This document shows positions 1 to 5,059 of a stretch of DNA of 5,397 nt, one piece after another. Under the pieces are notes generated by a model. It was not told the DNA's origin, did no database searches, and saw only the letters and a list, made by a program, of their open reading frames with translations. Numbering within the stretch: position 1 is the first letter of the stretch; every line of letters starts with the position of its first letter. The position numbers and the translations under genes are program-made. Source of the stretch: Bacteroidota bacterium (GTDB lineage Bacteria; Bacteroidota; Bacteroidia; Flavobacteriales; Flavobacteriaceae); NCBI GenBank assembly GCA_023386255.1, contig JAEWKB010000171.1, positions 1 to 5,397 on the forward strand, written 5' to 3'.

Positions 1-160
1 GGTTAGCACTGCGTGCAGATACCACAGTGCCCAGCAGCATGGCGTTACCCATTTGTACTACTACCGACCCGTCAGCCTGTTTTGCCAGTTTTCCTGTTTC
101 GATCGAGATGCTTCGTCCATCTCCCAGATCGATGATTTCTCTAGTTACATTAGGAATCAT
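1..160 (-). CDS. pnp: Polyribonucleotide nucleotidyltransferase (PNPase), N-terminal part, cut by the window edge
   Basis: The reverse strand from 160 reads [20 protein letters not shown] and continues through [15 protein letters not shown] to residue 53, where the window ends. This is the strongly conserved start of the first RNase PH-like domain of PNPase, the trimeric 3'-5' phosphorolytic exoribonuclease of RNA turnover. The ATG at 160 is chosen because MIPxV is the usual start in Bacteroidota homologues and there is no other in-frame ATG in the approximately 40 nt upstream. No clear Shine-Dalgarno sequence precedes it, which is normal for this phylum. The gene lies downstream of rpsO in the same direction, the widespread rpsO-pnp arrangement. 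I found no TAnnTTTG element in the gap, so it may depend partly on readthrough from rpsO. About 90% or more of the gene is outside the window. Confidence 0.95.
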   Translation of the reverse strand, partial: MIPNVTREIIDLGDGRSISIETGKLAKQADGSVVVQMGNAMLLGTVVSARSAN

Positions 161-274
161 AAATTCTAATTCTTTGATTAAACAATGGATTCTTAGTTGT
201 GTTGTAGTTGTTGTGTGTGTAGTTGTTTAGAACCCAATGAAAAACCAAACTTTTTCTGCCGATATGTAAAAACA
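161..274 (-). promoter_or_regulatory. pnp leader with a CA-rich, guanine-poor stretch
   Basis: On the minus strand the roughly 40 nt from 231 to 191 are made almost only of A, C and T (for example CAACTACACACACAACAAC), so the RNA should be nearly unstructured. It lies between the rpsO terminator-like hairpin and the pnp start codon. An unstructured A/C-rich 5' region could help ribosome loading where there is no Shine-Dalgarno sequence. I could not identify a convincing promoter here: a TTTG followed 16 nt later by TAAACAAC matches the Bacteroidota consensus poorly. The function is inferred. Confidence 0.35.
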
Positions 275-300
275 AAAAGAGGCGCGCGGGCACCTCTTTT
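267..300 (-). terminator. Intrinsic terminator or attenuator between rpsO and pnp
   Basis: On the minus strand AAAAGAGGTGC pairs with GCGCCTCTTTT around a CCGC loop, an 11-bp stem including one U-G wobble. It is followed by TTTTTGTTTTTACA (278 down to 265). The stem starts 8 nt after the rpsO stop codon. The wobble pair forms only in minus-strand RNA; the plus-strand copy would have a C-A mismatch, so the structure fits rpsO transcription. Because pnp follows in the same direction, it may terminate only part of the transcripts, as at the E. coli rpsO-pnp junction, or give rpsO a stable 3' end. Confidence 0.75.
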
Positions 301-308
301 CATCTCGA

Positions 309-578
309 TTATTTTCTGATGTTCAATTCTTTGATAATCTCACGATACCTGTTGATATCTTTTTTCTTCAGGTAGTCAAGAAGGCTCCTTCTTTTACCTA
401 CCAGCATTACAAGGGAGCGCTCTGTATTAAAATCATGGCGATTCTTTTTAAGGTGCTCTGTAAGGTGGTTGATCCTGAATGTGAAAAGCGCAATCTGGCC
501 TTCAGCTGAACCTGTGTTGGTTGCAGTGCCGCCGTGTTTTGCGAAAATCTCTGCTTTAACTTCTTTAGTTAAGTACAT
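309..578 (-). CDS. rpsO: 30S ribosomal protein S15 (uS15)
   Basis: This encodes 89 residues, the standard S15 length. S15 is a primary 16S rRNA-binding protein that binds the helix 20-21-22 junction of the central domain and nucleates assembly of the small-subunit platform. Visible signatures are TGSAEGQ (22-28), the helix with H42 and D49, and VGKRRSLLDYLKKKD (60-74). The usual SRRGL segment reads TERSL (52-56), which I believe is typical of Bacteroidota rather than a defect. It lies upstream of pnp in the conserved order. A good TAnnTTTG promoter precedes it with a predicted leader of about 50 nt, long compared with other genes here, which leaves room for autoregulation by S15. Start and stop are unambiguous. 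Confidence 0.97.
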   Translation of the reverse strand: MYLTKEVKAEIFAKHGGTATNTGSAEGQIALFTFRINHLTEHLKKNRHDFNTERSLVMLVGKRRSLLDYLKKKDINRYREIIKELNIRK

Positions 579-610
579 GCTAATATTATTTAAATGATTA
601 TTATGTAAAC

Positions 611-623
611 CAGGTTTTTCCTG
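611..623 (-). promoter_or_regulatory. Small hairpin in the rpsO 5' leader
   Basis: In minus-strand RNA, CAGG pairs with CCUG around AAAAA, and the stem can extend by a U-G and an A-U pair to six pairs. It lies between the predicted transcription start (about 625-627) and the rpsO start codon. S15 represses its own translation through leader structures in several phyla, so a leader hairpin here is a reasonable candidate element. The hairpin alone is too small to be called a known S15 leader. Confidence 0.3.
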
Positions 624-631
624 ATTGGGTG

Positions 632-661
632 CAAAGGTAAACTTTTTTTCTTGTTGGGCAA
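632..661 (-). promoter_or_regulatory. rpsO promoter of Bacteroidota type
   Basis: The minus strand carries TACCTTTG (639 down to 632), a perfect match to the Bacteroidota -7 element TAnnTTTG. TTG lies 19 nt upstream (661 down to 659), matching the -33 element. This predicts transcription starting near 625-627 and a leader of about 50 nt. It is the only promoter in the window for which I can see both elements. The -33 TTG lies inside a small inverted repeat and directly after the T-tract that ends the GAF gene terminator. Confidence 0.7.
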
Positions 662-669
662 GAAAAAAA
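643..669. repeat. AT-rich inverted repeat overlapping the rpsO promoter
   Basis: Seven T followed by CTTG (643-653) are complementary to CAAG followed by seven A (659-669), with a TTGGG loop. The perfect 11-bp palindrome covers the rpsO -33 element and spacer. It could be an operator site or simply A/T tracts on either side of a short palindrome. The T-tract of the adjacent GAF terminator is formed by its right arm. Confidence 0.5.
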
Positions 670-746
670 ATGTTTCAGGTTTAAAGTTTCATGTTCTGTG
701 CGGTTGTCTGTCTGAGTAGGCAACCTGAAACTTTAAACCTGAAACA
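663..746 (-). terminator. Long inverted-repeat terminator of the GAF-domain gene
   Basis: Arms at 671-691 and 726-746 are perfect 21-bp reverse complements. Between them a second stem, GGTTG (702-706) with CAACC (721-725), stacks next to the main stem and leaves a 10-nt asymmetric bulge. Read on the minus strand, the right arm begins 3 nt after the GAF gene stop codon and the left arm is followed by eight T (670 down to 663), the layout of an intrinsic terminator. The long AT-rich stem is unusual. Each arm also contains GTTTCA twice as a direct repeat. It may belong to a dispersed intergenic repeat family. Confidence 0.7.
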
Positions 747-749
747 AAA

Positions 750-1205
750 TTAAAACAACTTCGCCACTTCCTCATTTACAAATTCAAGGAAACGTTCATC
801 CATTTCAGTGAAAGGGTCAAGTACATGCGAGTCGATATCGATCTGGCCAATATTTTCGCCATTTACAAAAAGCGGCACCACAATTTCTGATTTTACGGTA
901 AGGCTGCACGCTATGTAGTTGTCTTGTGCCGAAACATCGGGCACTACAAAATTTTTGTTGGAAACGGCAACCTGTCCACAAATGCCTTTCCCAAAAGGGA
1001 TAACTGTATGGTCTGTAGCTTCGCCGGCATATGGGCCCAGTACAAGTTCTTCTTTTTCCCCATTCCTGAAATAAAAGCCCACCCAGTCATAATAATCAAT
1101 GTTGTCCTTTAACAGGTGGCAAAGCTTCAGTAATTTTTCCTCCCTAAGTTCATTTTCGTGGGTAAGTATATCGGTAACCTTAGGCCTTAATTCTTCAAAT
1201 GTCAT
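750..1205 (-). CDS. GAF-domain protein, likely free methionine-(R)-sulfoxide reductase type (fRMsr/MsrC-like)
   Basis: The 151-residue product is a single GAF domain. YYDWVGFYF (38-46), LGPYAGE (56-62), GKGICGQVA (72-80), DNYIACS (95-101), SEIVVPL (106-112) and GQIDIDS (120-126) match the order seen in E. coli YebR and yeast fRMsr, which reduce free methionine-R-sulfoxide in the cytoplasm using a Cys relay. C76 and C100 correspond to E. coli C94 and C118, with the same 24-residue spacing. The position of E. coli C84 is H66, so one relay Cys is missing. The protein may be a two-Cys reductase or a related GAF protein with another role. It is transcribed divergently from xrtF; as I recall, such a GAF gene often neighbours xrtF in flavobacteria. 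The start at 1205 follows a TAnnTTTG element closely. Confidence 0.85.
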   Translation of the reverse strand: MTFEELRPKVTDILTHENELREEKLLKLCHLLKDNIDYYDWVGFYFRNGEKEELVLGPYAGEATDHTVIPFGKGICGQVAVSNKNFVVPDVSAQDNYIACSLTVKSEIVVPLFVNGENIGQIDIDSHVLDPFTEMDERFLEFVNEEVAKLF

Positions 1206-1222
1206 AATTCAAAATATTTAGG

Positions 1223-1230
1223 CAAAAGTA
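1223..1230 (-). promoter_or_regulatory. -7 element of the GAF gene promoter
   Basis: The minus strand reads TACTTTTG, a full match to TAnnTTTG, 17 nt before the start codon at 1205. I see no TTG at the usual -33 distance. The predicted transcript would have only about 10-13 nt of leader. It lies in a 72-bp divergent gap shared with the xrtF promoter. Confidence 0.5.
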
Positions 1231-1255
1231 ATTCACAAAGCTGTATCGATTTACT

Positions 1256-1263
1256 TATTTTTG
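1256..1263 (+). promoter_or_regulatory. -7 element of the xrtF promoter
   Basis: TATTTTTG matches TAnnTTTG, with 14 nt before the xrtF start codon at 1278. No clear -33 TTG is seen 17-21 nt upstream. The predicted leader is very short, around 7-10 nt. Confidence 0.45.
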
Positions 1264-1277
1264 TTAAAAATTAGCTG

Positions 1278-1829
1278 ATGGACGCCATCCGGAAAAACAG
1301 GCCTTTCTTTATTTTTCTGCTGAAATTCGGGTTTAGCTACCTGTTTCTTTCCGGCCTTTATTGGCTGTACCTGTCGCAGTTTGATGCGGCGAACAATGAG
1401 CCAGACGGTATGACCGGGCTTGTTGCCTATCAGACAGAGGCACTTGTTGATTTTTTTGGGGAAGATGCCTACACCAGGCCCAGGACTTATGAAAATTCCT
1501 TCCGGTTCTTTATAAATAACCAACGTGTTGCCAGGATTGTGGAAGGCTGCAACGGCATCAGTGTCATGATCCTGTTTACAGCATTTATTATAGCATTTTC
1601 ATCTACAGTTAAAAGGACAGCAGTCTATATAATTTGCGGTATTATATTTATGCATATTCTTAATGTGCTGCGCGTGGCCTTGCTGTGCCTTAGCATTTAT
1701 TACTATCCGCAGTATGAGAATGTACTGCATGATATATTTTTCCCGCTGTTTATTTACGGGGTTGTTTTTGTTTTATGGATACTTTGGGTAACAAAATTTT
1801 CAGGCCATGCTAAAAAAGTTAAAGCTTAG
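1278..1829 (+). CDS. xrtF: Exosortase family protein XrtF
   Basis: This encodes 183 residues of a polytopic inner-membrane protein with hydrophobic segments at about 10-32, 94-108, 114-142 and 152-172. Exosortases are membrane transpeptidase-like proteases, thought to cleave C-terminal sorting signals of exported proteins and pass them on at the cell surface. All three expected catalytic residues are present: C91 in VEGCNG, R132 in LNVLRV and H151 in LHDIFFP. The short length and the downstream partner identify the flavobacterial XrtF clade. The stop codon overlaps the next gene by 23 bp, indicating co-transcription and probably translational coupling. The start at 1278 fits the promoter element and gives a short basic N-terminus before the first membrane helix. 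No substrate with a recognisable sorting tail lies in the window. Confidence 0.93.
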   Translation: MDAIRKNRPFFIFLLKFGFSYLFLSGLYWLYLSQFDAANNEPDGMTGLVAYQTEALVDFFGEDAYTRPRTYENSFRFFINNQRVARIVEGCNGISVMILFTAFIIAFSSTVKRTAVYIICGIIFMHILNVLRVALLCLSIYYYPQYENVLHDIFFPLFIYGVVFVLWILWVTKFSGHAKKVKA

Positions 1830-2241
1830 CCCGGTTGATGCAGGCAGTATAATCATACTGCTGGCATTGTTGGTTTCGGTCCGCCTGTTCCAGGACGCGC
1901 TTTTTTATGATCCGCTTATAGCATTTTTTAAGGCAAATGCTAAAATGTTACCTGAGCTTAACTCCCTGAAGTTGTTTTTTAGCTTATCGCTGCGCTTTTT
2001 AATTTATACTTTATTGTCATTAGTTATCCTGGCTGTGCTTTTTAAAGATAAGGGAGTGGTAAAGCTTTCCGCTATCCTGTATTTCATATTTTTCGTTATA
2101 CTTATTGCGGCACTATTTTTGGTACTGGGGCAAAGCAGGCCCAACCTGCTCATGCTGTTTTACATAAGGCGGTTCCTTATCCAGCCATTATTCCTTATTT
2201 TATTTGTCCCTGCGTTTTATTATCAAAAAAAAGCGCAATAA
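1807..2241 (+). CDS. Exosortase F system-associated membrane protein
   Basis: This is a 144-residue membrane protein with four likely transmembrane segments (about 12-28, 56-79, 87-108, 123-139). Its C-terminal block FYIRRFLIQPLFLILF (118-133) is characteristic of the family found directly downstream of xrtF in flavobacteria. The molecular function is not established; constant pairing with XrtF suggests a subunit or accessory factor of the processing complex. The start at 1807 lies inside the end of xrtF in another frame. The next in-frame Met (residue 47) would remove the first membrane segment, so 1807 is preferred. The basic start (MLKKLKL) is consistent with a cytoplasmic N-terminus. Confidence 0.88.
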   Translation: MLKKLKLSPVDAGSIIILLALLVSVRLFQDALFYDPLIAFFKANAKMLPELNSLKLFFSLSLRFLIYTLLSLVILAVLFKDKGVVKLSAILYFIFFVILIAALFLVLGQSRPNLLMLFYIRRFLIQPLFLILFVPAFYYQKKAQ

Positions 2242-2281
2242 AATCTGTAAATTTTAAAGCCGGAGACAAATATAAAATGCT

Positions 2282-2289
2282 TAATTTTG
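2282..2289 (+). promoter_or_regulatory. -7 element upstream of the HYC_CC_PP gene, predicting a nearly leaderless transcript
   Basis: TAATTTTG matches TAnnTTTG and ends 7 nt before the ATG at 2297. Since transcription in this phylum usually starts a few bases after this element, the RNA would begin at or within a few bases of the start codon. No -33 TTG is visible. The element suggests that the metal-related cluster is transcribed separately from the xrtF pair. Confidence 0.45.
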
Positions 2290-2296
2290 CGGCAAT

Positions 2297-2737
2297 ATGA
2301 TGATTAGAAAGTACATAAGCACCCTATTATCCGTCCTTATATTGGTATCCAATATCGGGCTGGCGCTTAATGTACATTATTGTATGGGTGAGGTATCATC
2401 GGTTTCGCTGGCTTACAGGCTGCAGGAGCCTGAAAATGAACATCACCTCCACAAACATCATGAGGCAGATAAAAAAGCCTGCTGCAAGGCCATCAATGAT
2501 GATCATAAAAGCTGCTGCGATAATGATCTTGTAAAGCTGCAGGATAACAGTGATGGCAAAGTAATTGTAAAATCGTTACAGCTGGACCTTGGCGCTTACT
2601 GTGCCGTGAACGAGTGGACTCCTGTTCAGTTTTTTGCAAATGTTCCGCAACTCGCACAGCAGCAAACTTCCTTTTATTGTGAGGCCAATGCGCCGCCACT
2701 TTTTAAACTCTACTGCCAGTATATTTTTTACGCATAA
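2297..2737 (+). CDS. Small exported Cys/His-rich protein, HYC_CC_PP family
   Basis: The 146-residue product has an N-terminal hydrophobic segment (about 7-24) that looks like a signal peptide or membrane anchor, followed at once by HYC (27-29). Then come a His-rich stretch (H49, H50, H52, H54, H55), two vicinal Cys pairs in KACCK (62-63) and KSCCD (73-74), and a C-terminal NAPPLF (131-136). These HYC, CC and PP signatures define a Bacteroidota family of unknown function. The ten Cys and many His residues suggest metal binding outside the cytoplasm. It is followed after 60 nt by the TonB-dependent receptor and then the HMA protein, which supports a role in metal handling, probably copper. ATG codons at 2297 and 2300 are both possible; an in-frame stop at 2282 rules out anything further upstream. 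Confidence 0.8.
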   Translation: MMIRKYISTLLSVLILVSNIGLALNVHYCMGEVSSVSLAYRLQEPENEHHLHKHHEADKKACCKAINDDHKSCCDNDLVKLQDNSDGKVIVKSLQLDLGAYCAVNEWTPVQFFANVPQLAQQQTSFYCEANAPPLFKLYCQYIFYA

Positions 2738-2742
2738 ATGGC

Positions 2743-2779
2743 TAATGTCAATTCCTGTTTAGGAACAAATTGAACATTA
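2743..2779. repeat. Bulged hairpin between the HYC_CC_PP and receptor genes
   Basis: TTCCT (2752-2756) pairs with AGGAA (2761-2765) around GTTT. Outside it, TAATGT and CAA (2743-2751) pair with TTG (2770-2772) and ACATTA (2774-2779), with a 4-nt and a 1-nt bulge on the 3' side. This gives about 14 pairs in the 60-nt gap. No T-tract follows, so it is not a normal terminator. It might adjust expression or stability between the two genes. No TAnnTTTG element is present in this gap, so the receptor is probably co-transcribed with the upstream gene. Confidence 0.4.
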
Positions 2780-2797
2780 ACATTAAGAACTTATTAT

Positions 2798-5059
2798 ATG
2801 CGTAAAATATTTTTAATACTTATGCTCCTGCCTGCACTTGTTGCACAGGCGCAGGAAACCCTTAGCGGCAAAGTGCTGGATGAGCAAAAACAGCCGCTGC
2901 CTGGTGCAGGCCTTGCATGGGCCAATACACAGATTTCTACCGCGACAGATGCTAATGGTAATTTCACTATGCCATACTCTGCAGAATATACAAAGCTTGT
3001 TATTTCTTTTATAGGTTATGCTACAGATACTATTACAGTAGCTTCGGCACAGGAAGTAGTACATATAATGAAACCTGCTTCAACTACCGAGATACAGGAA
3101 GTTGTTGTAGAAAAAAACAGGAAGAGCCTACAGCGCTCTTATGTTAAAACAACCAATGTTTCAACCATGAGCAGCAAGGAACTGCTGAAAGCTGCATGTT
3201 GTAATATTGCCGAAAGTTTTGAAACCAATCCTTCAATAGACGTTAACTTCTCAGATGCTTTAACCGGTAGCAGGCAAATAAAAATGCTTGGCTTAACCAG
3301 CCCGTACCTGCTTATTGCCGAAGAGAATATACCCTCAGTTCGCGGTGCCTCACAAGCGTACGGCTTGTCTTTTGTGCCCGGTACATGGGTTGAAAGCATC
3401 CAGATAACCAAAGGTGCCGGGCCTGTGATTAATGGCTTTGAGAGCATATCAGGCCAAATTAACTATGAGCTGATAAAACCAATTAATGATGTGCCTTTCT
3501 TCCTGAATGTTTACGGCTCTACCGACAGCCGTTTTGAAGCCAACGCGCATGTTAACAGGAAATTTTCAGATAAGTGGAGCTCTACGCTGTTTGTGCACAC
3601 AAACACACGTATAGCTAAAAACGATATGAATAATGACGGCTTCCTGGATAACCCGCTGGGGCAACAGATAAACGTTATGAACCGATGGCAGTATGCTAAT
3701 ACTGAAAAAGGCTGGGTGAGCTTTCTTAACTTCCGCTACATGAGGGACGAGAAGCAGACGGGGGAGATCGATTTTGAGCCGGATACAGATAAATTAACAA
3801 CAAACAACTGGGGCTCTGAGATCAATACAGATAAATTTGATGCCTCCGCCAAGCTTGGCTATGTGTGGCCCGAAATGCCTTTCCAGAGCATAGGCCTGCA
3901 AACCGCTTACAACTGGCACAGGCAGGAATCGTACTTTGGGTTTAACCAGTACGATATTGACCAGAAGAGTGTGTATTCCAACCTTATCTTCAGTTCTATC
4001 ATCAACAATACTCTGAACAAGTTTTCTACCGGCCTTAACTTCAGTTATGACAACTATGAAGAGTTTGTAAACGCACCCGAAAATGGTATCATGCTGCCGC
4101 GCGATTACAGCAGGATAGATAATTCTGCAGGTGCTTTCTTTGAATATACGTATGACAATACCGATAATTTCAGCCTTGTGGCCGGTGCCCGTTTTGATGT
4201 TCATAACAGGTTAGGGGCATTTTTTACGCCAAGGCTGCACCTGCGTTACAACCCATGGAACAAGGCGGTAATCCGTGCTTCTGCCGGAAGGGGTAAAAGG
4301 GCTGCTAATATTTTTGCCGAAAACCAGTCGTTGTTCGGCAGTTCCCGTTCCCTTAATGTGCTTAACAGCGGCGGCAGGCTTTATGGGCTTGACCCTGAAA
4401 TTGCCTGGAACTATGGCGTAAGCTTTATGCAGGGCTTTACACTCTTTAACAAAAATGCAGAATTTATAGTTGATTTTTACCGTACCGATTTTCAGGACCA
4501 GGTGGTTGTTGATTTATTTGCAAGTCCGCAGCAGGCTAACTTTTATAACCTTGACGGTAAATCGTATGCAAACAGCCTACAGGTAGAGCTAAATTATGAG
4601 ATTACGCACCACTTCAACATCAGGACGGCGTATAAGTACTATGATATAGAAACACGATACAGTACCGGTATGCAGGAAAGGCCGCTACAGGCAAAGCATC
4701 GTTTCTTTGGCAATATTGGCTATGAAACCCACGTTAAAGAAGGTGGCGGGCAATGGAAATTTGATTTTACCTATAACTGGATGGGCAGGCAACGCCTTCC
4801 GTACACGGGCAGCAACCCGGCACAATATCAGTTAGGTAATTACTCACCGTCGTTCTCGCTTATGAACGCACAGGTAACCAAAAGTTTTTCGAGCGTGTTT
4901 GAAATATATGTAGGCGCAGAGAATCTTGGTAACTATAAGCAGGAAAAAGCTATTTTGGGTAATGATGACCCTTTTGGCCCGTATTTTGACACAAGCATTA
5001 TATATGCGCCAATATTTGGGCAAATGTATTATGCCGGCCTAAGGTTCAAGATAAAATAA
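2798..5059 (+). CDS. TonB-dependent outer-membrane receptor, probably for copper or another soft metal
   Basis: The 753-residue protein imports a ligand across the outer membrane using TonB energy. In order it has a signal peptide (about 1-18, ending VAQA), a carboxypeptidase-regulatory-like beta-sandwich (about 21-92, with SGKVLDEQKQPLPGAG and a DANGNF turn), a TonB-box-like EIQEVVVEK (98-106), a plug domain (about 115-228, with VESIQITKGAGPVINGFESISGQIN), and a beta barrel to the C-terminus. The plug carries vicinal cysteines C134-C135 in KAACCNIAESFETNPS. Residues 276-284 read DMNNDGFLD, resembling a DxNxDG metal loop. An HYC_CC_PP gene precedes it and an HMA gene begins 39 nt after its stop, so a soft-metal ligand is likely but inferred. 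The length is ordinary for single-chain receptors, and no SusD partner is present. The reading frame is intact. Confidence 0.9.
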   Translation: MRKIFLILMLLPALVAQAQETLSGKVLDEQKQPLPGAGLAWANTQISTATDANGNFTMPYSAEYTKLVISFIGYATDTITVASAQEVVHIMKPASTTEIQEVVVEKNRKSLQRSYVKTTNVSTMSSKELLKAACCNIAESFETNPSIDVNFSDALTGSRQIKMLGLTSPYLLIAEENIPSVRGASQAYGLSFVPGTWVESIQITKGAGPVINGFESISGQINYELIKPINDVPFFLNVYGSTDSRFEANAHVNRKFSDKWSSTLFVHTNTRIAKNDMNNDGFLDNPLGQQINVMNRWQYANTEKGWVSFLNFRYMRDEKQTGEIDFEPDTDKLTTNNWGSEINTDKFDASAKLGYVWPEMPFQSIGLQTAYNWHRQESYFGFNQYDIDQKSVYSNLIFSSIINNTLNKFSTGLNFSYDNYEEFVNAPENGIMLPRDYSRIDNSAGAFFEYTYDNTDNFSLVAGARFDVHNRLGAFFTPRLHLRYNPWNKAVIRASAGRGKRAANIFAENQSLFGSSRSLNVLNSGGRLYGLDPEIAWNYGVSFMQGFTLFNKNAEFIVDFYRTDFQDQVVVDLFASPQQANFYNLDGKSYANSLQVELNYEITHHFNIRTAYKYYDIETRYSTGMQERPLQAKHRFFGNIGYETHVKEGGGQWKFDFTYNWMGRQRLPYTGSNPAQYQLGNYSPSFSLMNAQVTKSFSSVFEIYVGAENLGNYKQEKAILGNDDPFGPYFDTSIIYAPIFGQMYYAGLRFKIK

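Noticed and set aside
27..230. Plus-strand open frame of 67 codons over the pnp start and leader
   Set aside because: It is antisense to the conserved PNPase N-terminus and ends in a low-complexity valine run from the GT-rich leader; there is no sign of selection as protein.
275..300. The rpsO-pnp hairpin as a plus-strand terminator
   Set aside because: The plus strand has a C-A mismatch where the minus strand has a G-U pair, and no plus-strand gene ends upstream of it.
671..746. The long inverted repeat as insertion-sequence ends or a CRISPR unit
   Set aside because: Only 34 bp lie between the arms, there is no transposase or target duplication, and the unit is not repeated in tandem in the window.
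924..1112. Plus-strand open frame inside the GAF gene
   Set aside because: It lies antisense to the conserved GAF core and has no recognisable family features.
1251..1523. Minus-strand open frame opposite the start of xrtF
   Set aside because: It overlaps the well-supported xrtF coding sequence and its promoter, and the product resembles no family.
1807..1829. The 23-bp overlap of xrtF and its partner as a frameshift or fusion
   Set aside because: Both proteins have complete, family-typical ends and starts; an overlap is the simplest explanation.
2493..2699. Minus-strand open frame inside the HYC_CC_PP gene
   Set aside because: The sense frame carries conserved HYC, CC and PP motifs; the antisense frame is a shadow.
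2813..4204. Three minus-strand open frames within the TonB receptor gene (2813-3064, 3139-3447, 3794-4204)
   Set aside because: All are opposite an intact receptor frame with clear domains and are explained as chance antisense frames.
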